Shown piece by piece: positions 27,663 to 36,636 of a DNA stretch of 44,959 nt. How positions within the stretch are numbered: the first letter of the stretch is position 1; every line of letters starts with the position of its first letter. The notes under the pieces were generated by a model. That model saw only the letters and a program-made list of their open reading frames with translations, was not told the origin of the DNA and made no database searches. The position numbers were made by a program, and so were the translations under genes. This DNA comes from a virus, in IMG/VR virus record IMGVR_UViG_3300028548_003250, positions 1-44,959 of that record. One strand, written 5' to 3'.

Positions 27663-30600
27663 TTAAGCTGCATCGACAAAAATTATTCTAATTTCTGCTT
27701 CTGCAATGAATTCTCTATCTGGAGCTTCGACTGTGATTGATCTATCTTCTGCTTCGACCAGTATGAGAATGCCGTTGCTTCGGCTACCTTCTTGGGCGAC
27801 TATCGCAAAGCCGTTAACAAAATTAGCTTGTGCATTAACTGAAGTGCTACTAACAATCTTTAGGATGGAAGGCGTTGCAGTTAAATCTGCAGATGAATTT
27901 AAGTCTGCGGAGGCTGAGTTAACTCCAAGACCAACAACCGCAACTGAAGCTTGGGCGACAACATTAGCCTTGCCGTATCTCTGGTAATCTGCATCAGCGG
28001 AGATTAACGCTTGAGAGGTCACTCCAAACTCTGCAAACGGGGTTACATGAGATGCAGAGACAATGGCTCCGCTTCCAACAAAATCACCCTGTCCATGGAC
28101 GTTAAGTTGGTAATCTAATAAGACAGACGCACTAGCAATAACGTCAGCTTGAACATGAACAAGAAGAACGTCTGTGGCTAATACTGATGAAGATGCGCTG
28201 GCATGAGCTTCTCTCCAAGCGTAAACGCGGAAGTCACTAGCAGACAACTCTGAACTGGCGGTAAAGTCAGCACGACCAACGCGTGAATAATCACCCGCTG
28301 ATATAGTGACGCTGCTTCCGTTAAATGTTCCTTGTGCGTTGGCGGTATTAACTGCACTTTCTACAACCTGTGCGTCTGCAGTAATGCTGTTAGAAGTAGC
28401 AAAGACTGCAATAAAGGTGTCACTGGTAGTGTTAGCACTTGCTGTGATAACGGACGATGCAGGTGACTCAACATACTGAGACCCAGAAGCAGAAGCGGTT
28501 GCGTCTACTTGACCCTGAACAAAGGATTCGACATTTGCAGAAGCGACTGCGTTGGAACTAGCATTAACCTCTGCGCGAACACGGACAATACCGTTACCAG
28601 CCGAGATAGTAATACTACTGCCTGTAAACGCGCCTTGGGCGTTAGCTGTGTTAACTGCAGTTGAGCTAGCGTTGGCATAGGCATAGAGCTGTACAGATGT
28701 AAATACAGTGCAGTCAGCAGTAACATATGCTGAAGGTGAAGTTCCAGTGAAAACAAAGACCGCTGGATGTGTAGTAGTAACTCTTCTCTTAATAGAGCCA
28801 TTGTAACCACGTAGTCCATCTCTATAAGCAACGCCACTTAAACTAGTAACATATGAAGTTCCTGCTGCTGCTCCTGCATTTAATGTGTTTCGTATCGTAG
28901 CAATATAATTATTGCCACTATAAGTAGTTTCACTATAAGGAGCTATGCTTTCCCATATACCAGTAATAACAAGTTCTTGACCGTCATCACGTTCCCAATA
29001 TGCGGCAGCTAAAAAGTCCTCAGTAGTATCGTAGCTAGGCGCTGTATAACCTGTGTCCGTAACAGGGGCAGAAGCTATTATTAACCTCTGTCCAACAGCT
29101 GTTGTGGTAGAGCTTGAAGAAATAGAGGCTTGTACTAGGTGAACAATTGAGGCACTTGCAGCGACTGAGCTAGAGGCTGCAAAGGTTCCAACTTCAGTAT
29201 ATAGGGTGTGGCTACCTGCGCTTGCATCTGTAGAAGCACTGGCACTTACACTGGCAGTACAGAAAACTAGGCCATGCGTAACGGGTGTCGAAGTAACCCC
29301 AGCACTGGCACTTACAGCTGCGCTAGCCGAAGATAATATAAATACGTCAGTTGTTAACTGGGCTGACCCAGTTGGGTAAGCAAAACTGCCAGTCAGTACG
29401 GAGCATTCTGCAACTATAGAAGCTGTTGGTTGGAATCCTGTTTGAGTAGTAACCGCTGGATGGTTCGTTGCATGAGTAGTAACTGTGTCTTCTAATATCT
29501 TATAGGAAGCAGCAGAATGGTTTACTCTAACTGAACCCATGCCACCAATGTTTACAAACTGCTGGTGACTGGCATAGCCAATCGAGGCACCTTTATATCT
29601 AGTGCCTCCTAAACTTCCAACTGCAGATCCATTATTACCCCAAGTGGAGTATTCCGTAGGTGCAGTAGAATTTTGATATTGGCTAGCAAAAGTCCAATCA
29701 TAATCTGCGCCTTGATACAAAGCGTAGACATCAAACAAAACTCCAGAGAAATAATGTGGGGTACCGCCATTGTCAACTACAGATCTAAATGAGGGTACAG
29801 GACTGTAGCGGCCTATCTCAGCCGTGGTAGTTGTGTCATGGTAAGAAGTATAAGCAGCAACCGTAGTATATTGGTCAGAAACAAGTGCTATGGCTTGGAC
29901 TGGGGTCTCTACTATTGCCGAACTAGCAACAGAGGCATTACAAGCAGCGGTTGCTTGGGCATTACTATCATTTCTTGCTACGCCAGATAAACTAGCATAA
30001 CACTCAACCAAAGCATGTCCGACTGAAATTTTATTGCTAATTGATATAGAAACAGCAAAGCTGGAGATTGATGCAGAAACATCAATGTAGTTGCCTGCAC
30101 TTCCATTGGTTTGAGCTGTACAAGTTATACCAGCACTAGCGTCAACTACGCTTCCAGAAGAAGCTGATACTATAGCGCTTGCCGTTACCTGTGCCTCACC
30201 AGATGCAACCTTAGAAGCAGTTGCGCTAGATTGAGATGAGCAACTAGCATTTGCTTCAGCCGATGATTTAGTTATGCAGACAGAAGTGGCTGTTGCTGAT
30301 GCTGTAAACTGAGCATGGCCTACTGAAATCTTATTGCCGACAGATATAGAAAGAGCAAAGCCTGAAACCGAAGCTGATACATCAATAATTCTAGAAGCTG
30401 AAGAGTCTACAGAACTAGAAGCGATAACCGAAGATGAAACAAAATGGTCAATGTTTGGAGATGTGCTTACTAAGGCTGTGCTTGTTATAGAGGCATTTGC
30501 GTGAGAAAAGATTTCTGCTGAAACATCTGCAGCACTGACTACAGAAATTGCTCCACCCATTCCTGAGTGGTAAAGACAAAAATAGTAAAGACTGGCTGGT

Positions 30601-31715
30601 GTTGAGTCACTTACTGTTAAAGATATAAATGATCCAGCTTGCCCTTGAGTACCAGTAACAGTTACACCGTTACTAATCCCGCTAAATGTAGTTCCGCCAC
30701 TATGAGTTCCATTGCTAGTTGTGCTGAATCGTAGAGGATGGGAACTCAGACTGGAGTCTGACAAATCGAATGTGTAAGTAGAACCAGATCTTAAAGTTAA
30801 AGACTTATTGGACTGACCATCAATGACAAGGTTGCCACCTGCGGCAGTAACAATAAGTGTTTGGGTATCTGATTTTGATATTGAACTACTAGCAATGACA
30901 CTAGCATTAACACTGTGAGTAACATTTGATGCCACACTAACAATAGCTTGGGCATTAAGTTGTGCAGAAACAAACAACCCTGTTGATCCATCTGCACTTA
31001 CTTGGGCACTTGCAACTATGGTCGTGTGGGCAACTGCCCGTTTTTCACCGACTGATATGGCTAAACTTGAGCCAGTAAATACGCCAGAAGCCCTAGAAAT
31101 AACGTGGCTAGAGGATGACAGTGTGCTTGAGGCTGTAACTGTTGCGGCCAAATCACGCAAGCAGTGTGCTGAAGAGTTAACCTCAGCTTGTGCTGTGGCA
31201 TTAGCAGCAGCATTAGATTCGATTGAGGCAGCAGATGAACATACAGCCGAAGCAGTAATGCCAGTTGCCGAAACAAAGATGACCCCACCTGAGTTAGCAG
31301 TGAAGCGGGCGTCTGCTTGTAATGAAGCAGTCGCAAAGGCCACCCTTGATCCAAGAGCAACAACCGAACCTAAAGCCGCAACACTTGCGACTGCTTGATG
31401 TGTAACAATAGCATTAGCAGCACTATTTGCTGCACACACTATTTCAGCGTTACTAAACTTAACCCTATGCCCATCTACGTTTGCAGCGGCTGAACAACCC
31501 ACTGAGGCAGTCGCCCTTGCAAAACGAACCACAGATTGAGTGGTCGTTAATGCAACTGAATTGATTGCAGATGCAACCGCATGTGAGTGAAGGATAGCTT
31601 GAGCAGAAACACTGGCTCCCGTACTAAATGATCCCGCACCCTCATGCACCTCTGCCGAAGCAGAGACAGTGCTTTGTACGCCAATGGCGTGTGTATTGAG
31701 GGCCGAGAAATTCAT
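27663..31715 (-). CDS. Large Ser/Ala-rich repeat virion protein with cupredoxin-like insert
   Basis: 1350 residues, very rich in Ser, Ala, Val and Thr. It is built of short strand repeats (ASAxVxASA) and longer recurring units such as GSSITISAGN and ALSISVGNKISVGHAQF, seen about five times, suggesting a beta-solenoid. Residues about 290-395 are a cupredoxin-like insert (SSHPLRFSTTSNGTH; YYFCLYHSGMGG) with candidate ligands His326, Cys380, His383 and Met386. Two larger aromatic-rich inserts lie near 625-770 and 930-1060. The C-terminus (NGILILVEAEDRSITVEA) is distinct and charged. It starts directly after the stop of the preceding gene. Likely an elongated tail or whisker component; role inferred from position. 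Confidence 0.6.
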   Translation of the reverse strand: MNFSALNTHAIGVQSTVSASAEVHEGAGSFSTGASVSAQAILHSHAVASAINSVALTTTQSVVRFARATASVGCSAAANVDGHRVKFSNAEIVCAANSAANAIVTHQAVASVAALGSVVALGSRVAFATASLQADARFTANSGGVIFVSATGITASAVCSSAASIESNAAANATAQAEVNSSAHCLRDLAATVTASSTLSSSSHVISRASGVFTGSSLAISVGEKRAVAHTTIVASAQVSADGSTGLFVSAQLNAQAIVSVASNVTHSVNASVIASSSISKSDTQTLIVTAAGGNLVIDGQSNKSLTLRSGSTYTFDLSDSSLSSHPLRFSTTSNGTHSGGTTFSGISNGVTVTGTQGQAGSFISLTVSDSTPASLYYFCLYHSGMGGAISVVSAADVSAEIFSHANASITSTALVSTSPNIDHFVSSSVIASSSVDSSASRIIDVSASVSGFALSISVGNKISVGHAQFTASATATSVCITKSSAEANASCSSQSSATASKVASGEAQVTASAIVSASSGSVVDASAGITCTAQTNGSAGNYIDVSASISSFAVSISISNKISVGHALVECYASLSGVARNDSNAQATAACNASVASSAIVETPVQAIALVSDQYTTVAAYTSYHDTTTTAEIGRYSPVPSFRSVVDNGGTPHYFSGVLFDVYALYQGADYDWTFASQYQNSTAPTEYSTWGNNGSAVGSLGGTRYKGASIGYASHQQFVNIGGMGSVRVNHSAASYKILEDTVTTHATNHPAVTTQTGFQPTASIVAECSVLTGSFAYPTGSAQLTTDVFILSSASAAVSASAGVTSTPVTHGLVFCTASVSASASTDASAGSHTLYTEVGTFAASSSVAASASIVHLVQASISSSSTTTAVGQRLIIASAPVTDTGYTAPSYDTTEDFLAAAYWERDDGQELVITGIWESIAPYSETTYSGNNYIATIRNTLNAGAAAGTSYVTSLSGVAYRDGLRGYNGSIKRRVTTTHPAVFVFTGTSPSAYVTADCTVFTSVQLYAYANASSTAVNTANAQGAFTGSSITISAGNGIVRVRAEVNASSNAVASANVESFVQGQVDATASASGSQYVESPASSVITASANTTSDTFIAVFATSNSITADAQVVESAVNTANAQGTFNGSSVTISAGDYSRVGRADFTASSELSASDFRVYAWREAHASASSSVLATDVLLVHVQADVIASASVLLDYQLNVHGQGDFVGSGAIVSASHVTPFAEFGVTSQALISADADYQRYGKANVVAQASVAVVGLGVNSASADLNSSADLTATPSILKIVSSTSVNAQANFVNGFAIVAQEGSRSNGILILVEAEDRSITVEAPDREFIAEAEIRIIFVDAA

Positions 31716-32105
31716 CTAGTCTAGAGTCACCGTAACACCGTTTACAGCAAACGATAGTACATCGTCAGCGGTTAGTGTCTTGGACGTTGCCAAGTTGGTG
31801 TGGTAAAGCATGTTGCCACTGGCTGCCGCATCGAAAATGCCGATGTGAGAAATGGTTACGTTTGAACCAACCAATGCAGGGAACTGAATCTGTGTCGAGC
31901 TATTTACTGCTCCACCAGATACAGCACCAAATGCCATAGCTTGACGCGCATAGTTAGTCCACGAACCTTCAGCACCACCAGAGGCGGCATCTGTTGGATC
32001 GCCAATAAATACAGCCAAATATGCTGTAGCGATTGAAGGGAATGCGACACCCCTCAATGTAGAATCGAGAATTTTTGTCTCGAGGTAATCAGAAAACTTA
32101 GACAT
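31716..32105 (-). CDS. Phage tail-fibre-type small protein
   Basis: 129 residues. I chose ATG (MSKFSDYLETKIL) with a GGAG site six bases upstream rather than the TTG four codons earlier. The sequence follows a familiar small phage protein pattern: YLAVFIGDPTDAASGG, NYARQAMAFGA, ISHIGIFDAAASGNMLYHTN and FAVNGVTVTLD at the end. Database entries with this pattern are usually called tail fibre proteins without proven function. It sits between the two adaptor-type genes and the large repeat protein, at the head-tail junction of the gene order. Confidence 0.62.
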   Translation of the reverse strand: MSKFSDYLETKILDSTLRGVAFPSIATAYLAVFIGDPTDAASGGAEGSWTNYARQAMAFGAVSGGAVNSSTQIQFPALVGSNVTISHIGIFDAAASGNMLYHTNLATSKTLTADDVLSFAVNGVTVTLD

Positions 32106-32163
32106 TGCTAACTCCAAATTTGGTTTTAAATTGCACTACATGTGCATGATTGGGCCAGCGCCC

Positions 32164-32808
32164 CTACGCCCCAAATCGAACTGATTTAACGCGGAGATTT
32201 GTACTGTCGTAACCTTGCATCTGAGCAACCTTCGCCCTACCAAGTTCACGATCAAATAATTGCCTGTAATAGGCCGCACGATTCGGGTCATACCATTCTG
32301 TATTCGCCATCATGCAAAGGAAGTGTTTCGCCCCAGTTTCAATAGCAGTGCGCCATCGAACACCGAGTTCGTAAGGAATGGTGGTTGCATTCTGTTTCGG
32401 CTTTAATGCCATACGGCACTCAAGTTCTTCAGATACATTAGGTATGGGGTACATCCGCGTAGTTAATATTCCATCTGTAGAGTAGTAATTAGGTGTACTC
32501 CAACGGGTTTCATCCGCAACATCACCTTGATACTGTGACATCTTGCGAACTGTAATGGGTATTAACTCCACGCCTTTTCTAGAAATAGAAATAAGCTGAA
32601 CCAACTCTGCATTTCTTGGAACAGGTAAGTCATGCTCTATCTCACCAATGTCGGTATCTAGTGTATCCTCTGTCTGTTCCCATATAAGGGTTCGCTCACA
32701 AAGCTCTGAAGTCGCTCTGCGTAGAGAATGTATAATCGTAAATGATGGTGCGCCTTGAATCTCAACTACTACATCAGGAACAAGGGTCTCTAACTTTATA
32801 TCAGCCAT
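32164..32808 (-). CDS. Adaptor / tail-tube-A-like connector protein
   Basis: 214 residues. The opening (LVPDVVVEIQGAPSFTIIHS followed by LRRATSELCERTLIW) and the helical C-terminus (AAYYRQLFDRELGRAKVAQM) match podovirus adaptor proteins that form a ring beneath the portal. T7 gp11 and the SU10-type adaptors have a similar size. It follows a second adaptor-like gene. Role: joining capsid portal to the short tail. No catalytic motif. The assignment is based on pattern and gene order. Confidence 0.6.
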   Translation of the reverse strand: MADIKLETLVPDVVVEIQGAPSFTIIHSLRRATSELCERTLIWEQTEDTLDTDIGEIEHDLPVPRNAELVQLISISRKGVELIPITVRKMSQYQGDVADETRWSTPNYYSTDGILTTRMYPIPNVSEELECRMALKPKQNATTIPYELGVRWRTAIETGAKHFLCMMANTEWYDPNRAAYYRQLFDRELGRAKVAQMQGYDSTNLRVKSVRFGA

Positions 32809-32816
32809 GGGTATTC

Positions 32817-33527
32817 CTAAGAGTTAACTGCGTCTGCACCTTGAGCAGACCTCATCTGTGCGTTAGAGCCATCAATCTTTGACTTAACACCCAATGATGA
32901 TCCAAATGCGTTTAAGTGAGCGGATGAACGAACAGCATTTGCAGCAAACTCTGCGTCCTTGCTATAAGCACGATAAAGCATGAAGTCTAAAAGAGCGTTA
33001 GCATAAATATCGTCTAAGCTAATCATGGTAGTTGATGCACTAGAATTAAAAGTCTCATCTGCACTGACGATGGAAACTTTTGCAGGTACTGTAGAATAAA
33101 TAAGCTCAATTCTTGTTGCGCTGGTCGGGCGAGGGAATAGGTAAAATACCTTTGGGTCTCTCTCGTCATAAACGAAGTGCTCTATGTTGACCGAGGCTGT
33201 AGCGTTATGCCATGCAGGAACTTGGTCATCAAGAATAGATCGCTGTATTAATCGTATAGCTTTATATGTAGAAGTGGCCGCAGTGTTCCGAATTACCTCG
33301 ATCAATCTAAGGCCCGTTAAAGGGATTGTTTGCTTAGATGAATTAGCCGTAGGAGTGAATTCTTCATTCACTGTCTTAGCATCAGGTCGATAAAGCACAA
33401 CTGCAAACTGAGCATCATTTAGCCAAGCTTGTAGCTCAGAGTTGGGCCACCGAGTTCCAGCCACGCTAGTATCCTGTAACACAATCTTTGCTCTATCAAT
33501 AATATCCTTAGCTAAAGTGACGGCCAT
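32817..33527 (-). CDS. Head-tail adaptor protein (DUF6682-like)
   Basis: 236 residues. The N-terminus (AKDIIDRAKIVLQDTSVAGT, then RWPNSELQAWLNDAQFAVV) and the helix rich in YANALLDFMLYRAYSKDAEF are typical of phage adaptor proteins that bind the portal. The FYLFPRPTSATRIELIYS phrase belongs to the same pattern. It lies downstream of coat and a small gene and upstream of the second connector. It probably forms one of the rings between portal and tail. Confidence 0.66.
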   Translation of the reverse strand: MAVTLAKDIIDRAKIVLQDTSVAGTRWPNSELQAWLNDAQFAVVLYRPDAKTVNEEFTPTANSSKQTIPLTGLRLIEVIRNTAATSTYKAIRLIQRSILDDQVPAWHNATASVNIEHFVYDERDPKVFYLFPRPTSATRIELIYSTVPAKVSIVSADETFNSSASTTMISLDDIYANALLDFMLYRAYSKDAEFAANAVRSSAHLNAFGSSLGVKSKIDGSNAQMRSAQGADAVNS

Positions 33528-33537
33528 GGGGAAACTC

Positions 33538-33888
33538 CTAAGTTAATTTTCCATTCGCATCACAAGGTAGCCAATCAGGATTAATCTCACTCCAAGGAAT
33601 TTCTGGGTAAGCGAAACCATCCATAGGATTGCGAACAAATTTAATGGCTGCAGCTTTAGGTGCAGTAGCTTTTTTGCTAGCGGGTTCTTTAACGGCAATC
33701 CCCAAAGAATCTTCAATCATCTTTGTTGCATCTGCTCGTATGTCTGAAATCTTCCCTCGTTTATCTATATCGATGGAAAAATGATTTAGAATAAAGGCCT
33801 CAATTTGGTCTTTATTCATTAATGAGATCTTGTCTAAATCGTCCTTAGACACAGAAGGTTGTGCTTTTAGCTTGTCGCCTTGAGCCAT
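33538..33888 (-). CDS. Small hypothetical head/connector protein
   Basis: 116 residues, basic in the middle (EPASKKATAPKAAAIKF) with a C-terminal aromatic stretch (YPEIPWSEINPDWLPCDANG). The first 60 residues are helical and charged, with an LxxMNKDQIEAFILN motif suggesting a small SAP/HeH-like helix-extended-helix fold. It is the first gene after the coat terminator. It could be a head-decoration or completion protein. No family recognised with certainty. Confidence 0.5.
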   Translation of the reverse strand: MAQGDKLKAQPSVSKDDLDKISLMNKDQIEAFILNHFSIDIDKRGKISDIRADATKMIEDSLGIAVKEPASKKATAPKAAAIKFVRNPMDGFAYPEIPWSEINPDWLPCDANGKLT

Positions 33889-33906
33889 TGTATTCTCCAG
33901 TTAATA

Positions 33907-33938
33907 AAATCCCCCCTCCCCAGATCGGGAAGAGGGGT
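33907..33938 (-). terminator. Rho-independent terminator after coat gene
   Basis: Read on the minus strand, a CCCCTCTTCCC arm, a GATCT loop and a GGGGAGGGGGG arm are followed by ATTTTATT. It lies about 20 bases after the coat protein stop. This is the usual place for a terminator that lets coat mRNA accumulate in excess over the tail genes. A second small stem (TAGTCC/GGACTA, 33941-33958) overlaps the coat stop codon. Confidence 0.75.
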
Positions 33939-33955
33939 ACTAGTCCAAAGTAGGA

Positions 33956-34867
33956 CTACTGCTTAGCGTTAAGAAGAACACCAGCAGTTGGCTGTGTTAC
34001 TTTATAGCCATAGACCTTTAAGCCACGAACAGCGTCACCGAAGCGTGACTCAAGGCGCAAGGTTTCAGTCTTAACAAACTGACTAGCAAAGGTTGCAAAG
34101 TGAGTAGTACCTGCAAGGATCTTATACTGAGCATCAGCGTCAGCTTTGAGAGCAGCTCCAGCATCATCACCACGGATGGGGACACTGTTAGACTGATAGA
34201 TCGTAAAGCGATCAATGATGCCTAGCTTTCCATTACGCGCAATCGAGGTAGAATCACCTGACTGGTTAGCGTTCTGAAGATCAGACTTCTTGATCATTGA
34301 ACAGACCCAAGGTGGAAGGACTAACCAGCGTCCTGTTTCAGCAATATCAGCTTCATCCAGCTTGTTACCCATATCAATGATATTATCAATGACATTAGCT
34401 GCAGTGAGCTGTATGGCATTAGCATACGCTGCGCCACCAATGATATTTCCAGCAGCAGTGCCAGTGTAAATACCAGTTAAAACATCACTATCAACTGCAA
34501 TCTTCATACGCTCACCAGCGTCACGAGTTGCCTCGTTAACTAGTGGAATATCAGACTGAGCTGCCAGTACATCGTCAACCTTGAACTTAAAGATCTTAGC
34601 TTTGTCGATGACTAATTCCACCAAAGTATCGCTTAGGGAATCATAGCTAGTGATTGGTGTTGCAGCAGCTGGATCGTAATCTGAAATACCTACAACTGGA
34701 GTGTTGCGGATATTTACCTTACTGCCTTGGCCAGAGATCTCGCCTTGGTAGTCTGTGTTACAGATAGCGTCCAACACTGTGGTTTTATAAAAGTTTACAA
34801 GTAATTTCTTACTCCAAACTTCAGGGATAAAGCGGCCGCCTGCGCCGTTAGCAAATGGAAGTGCCAT
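33956..34867 (-). CDS. Major capsid (coat) protein, HK97 fold
   Basis: 303 residues with an AGGAA site before ATG. The opening (FIPEVWSKKLLVNFYKTTVL), the DYQGEISGQGSKVNIRNTP strand and the LVIDKAKIFKFKVDDVLAAQ phrase (E-loop and P-domain region) are those of a widespread podovirus coat family. ARDAGERMKIAVDSDVL-type spine-helix sequence and a C-terminal A-domain follow. It is preceded by an acidic scaffold gene and followed by a terminator, as in other phages. No cleavable prodomain is obvious because the separate scaffold is present. Confidence 0.85.
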   Translation of the reverse strand: MALPFANGAGGRFIPEVWSKKLLVNFYKTTVLDAICNTDYQGEISGQGSKVNIRNTPVVGISDYDPAAATPITSYDSLSDTLVELVIDKAKIFKFKVDDVLAAQSDIPLVNEATRDAGERMKIAVDSDVLTGIYTGTAAGNIIGGAAYANAIQLTAANVIDNIIDMGNKLDEADIAETGRWLVLPPWVCSMIKKSDLQNANQSGDSTSIARNGKLGIIDRFTIYQSNSVPIRGDDAGAALKADADAQYKILAGTTHFATFASQFVKTETLRLESRFGDAVRGLKVYGYKVTQPTAGVLLNAKQ

Positions 34868-34929
34868 AATAATATTCCTAACAAATATAAAAAGATTTGC
34901 GAGCTAGGAAGATTTTCTCTAACTCGTTA

Positions 34930-35928
34930 TTAGAGCTGGCCAGCCATCATTTGTGCATCAATTTCTTCAGCGTACTTTTCATAATCACTGAAGCTCATCT
35001 TTGCAATCTGATCCCTCGTAAATCGAGGTTGGCTGTTACCAGCCCCCGGATTGGAACGAACAGTAGAAACAGTCGGATCGGCCGCCTGTCGCGCATCGTC
35101 CAAAATTTGCTGTTCACGACTTACCTTTGTATTAGAGGTCAGTCCTACAGCAGTCTTGTACGAAGAAAGTAACCAAACTACATCGCTAGCTGCGCCAGTC
35201 TGAAGAAACTCTTGAACACTCTGTGGTTGACGTTGCACCCAGCCTTGAAAGTCGGGTGTATTAGAAACTTCAAACGCATCAGCATGGGCTTCGAGAATAG
35301 TTTTCTCATGCTCTGCTTGTGCTGTTTTCTTCTCTGCTTTCTTTGATGAACTTTCCATCGCTTTAAGCTTTTTATCTAAAGAAGAGATCGTTTCAGATTG
35401 AGACTTGATGCGGCTCACAATGGGGTCGAAGTCCTCGCCATAGTCCTCACTAAATGTATCTAGCGAGTCGCTATTTCCAGTCGAATCCGACTGAACATCT
35501 GCAGGATCTGGGCGTGTCTGTTGACTGTTTACCACTTGAGCAAACTGAGCTTTAAGTGATGCTACGTCAGTAGACAAGGCTTCGTTTTGTTTGCGAAGAT
35601 TGGCCGCTTCCATTGAGGATTGGGTCATCTTCTTGCGAGCGTGTTCATACGAGGCTTGAGCATTTTTAATTCGCTCTTCCGCGTTCTCAACCGTCATCCC
35701 ATCCGCTATAAATGGTTCAGAATTGTCCTCTGCTTGCGGCTGTTCAGCTTCAGCTTTGGGTTCCTCAACATCTGGTGCTTCTTGGGCTTGTTGTGGTTCA
35801 AGTTCAGCCTCAGCTTGCGCTTCAGCTTGGTTGGCTTCTGGTTCCTTATCCGTTTCGGGGGACTCATAAGCAAGTTTTAAAGTTTCTTCGGCTTCTTGTT
35901 CTAGCCGTTGCATTGTTTCGGGGGTCAT
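34930..35928 (-). CDS. Capsid scaffolding protein
   Basis: 332 residues, with a GGAGAAGG ribosome site. The N-terminal 75 residues are extremely acidic and Gln/Ala/Pro-rich. Residues about 80-130 and 175-215 are coiled coil (MEAANLRKQNEALSTDVASL; SLDKKLKAMESSSKKAEKKT). The C-terminus ends in a short helical tail (AKMSFSDYEKYAEEIDAQMM), the part that binds coat in P22-type scaffolds. It lies immediately upstream of coat. Acidic, helical, about 300 residues and adjacent to coat is the standard scaffold profile. No protease motif seen. Confidence 0.8.
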   Translation of the reverse strand: MTPETMQRLEQEAEETLKLAYESPETDKEPEANQAEAQAEAELEPQQAQEAPDVEEPKAEAEQPQAEDNSEPFIADGMTVENAEERIKNAQASYEHARKKMTQSSMEAANLRKQNEALSTDVASLKAQFAQVVNSQQTRPDPADVQSDSTGNSDSLDTFSEDYGEDFDPIVSRIKSQSETISSLDKKLKAMESSSKKAEKKTAQAEHEKTILEAHADAFEVSNTPDFQGWVQRQPQSVQEFLQTGAASDVVWLLSSYKTAVGLTSNTKVSREQQILDDARQAADPTVSTVRSNPGAGNSQPRFTRDQIAKMSFSDYEKYAEEIDAQMMAGQL

Positions 35929-36055
35929 TACCTTCTCCGTTGATGGGTTTCAGGGCTGATCGCAACCTTGTCCGTTTCTGGGGGCTTTAATTCAGGGATT
36001 CCTTCACCCGCTCCAAATCAGTCGGGGCTTTTACGCTTATCCGACCATCTAAAAG

Positions 36056-36307
36056 CTATTTCGCTATGGATTTGTTTGCTGTCTCAGCTAAGGAGAGCAC
36101 CATGCGAAGGGCACTTATAGTGCCTTGAAGAACACGTACTCGATCTATACTGAGTAACGGGTCTTCTAATTCTTTTGCCGCCAAATCACAGCGGCGACCT
36201 ACATAATCCATCATGAGTCCGTATTCATGGGGCAGCCTGCTCGACAAACCGATTACTGACTCAACTTCCTCTCTGGATAGTTGTGACCGTGGCGATACGG
36301 TGGCCAT
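36056..36307 (-). CDS. Small hypothetical protein between portal and scaffold
   Basis: 83 residues from MATVSPRSQLSREEVESVIG. This ATG has an AAAGGA site eight bases upstream, and the start lies inside the end of the previous gene (47-base overlap), so I prefer it over the longer frame that starts nine codons earlier. All helical, with a charged surface (LAAKELEDPLLSIDRVRVLQ). Function unknown. Downstream, 127 bases (35929-36055) before the scaffold gene hold no clear terminator. Confidence 0.55.
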   Translation of the reverse strand: MATVSPRSQLSREEVESVIGLSSRLPHEYGLMMDYVGRRCDLAAKELEDPLLSIDRVRVLQGTISALRMVLSLAETANKSIAK

Positions 36308-36635
36308 ATACTGGTTCCTTTTTGAGCAACCCATACTCAGTCGCCACTAATCGGATATAGTTCTCACTAATTCCAAGGTGGGATGCAAATGGATTGCTTG
36401 TTCGTCTGATAAAGCGAAGAGCGTCTGCAGATTTGTACCGATCTACACACCCTAAGTCTGAAATTGCTTGTCTTATTACTGCTAAGAACAACCTTTCCTC
36501 TGGGGATACTTGAGGAACAAGGTTTGAGATCTGTTCTGCGGCTAAATAGGCTCTAACTGAAATAGGAACATCACAGAATCTATCAGGATCACCATCAATA
36601 CGTTTAAACCAAAGATCTAAACGAGGCTTTCTCAC
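36261..36635 (-). CDS. Small hypothetical protein after portal gene
   Basis: 124 residues. It is basic and helical in its C-terminal half (DALRFIRRTSNPFASHLGIS, then ENYIRLVATEYGLL), which looks like a helix-turn-helix-type segment. It starts one base after the portal stop, so it is co-translated with it. It could be a DNA-binding or head-maturation accessory protein. No precise family recognised. Confidence 0.5.
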   Translation of the reverse strand: MRKPRLDLWFKRIDGDPDRFCDVPISVRAYLAAEQISNLVPQVSPEERLFLAVIRQAISDLGCVDRYKSADALRFIRRTSNPFASHLGISENYIRLVATEYGLLKKEPVYGHRIATVTTIQRGS

Positions 36636-36636
36636 C

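Noticed and set aside
35929-36055. Gene or terminator in the gap upstream of the scaffold gene
   Set aside because: Only short frames without ribosome sites, and a weak GTCGG/CCGAC pairing without T run.
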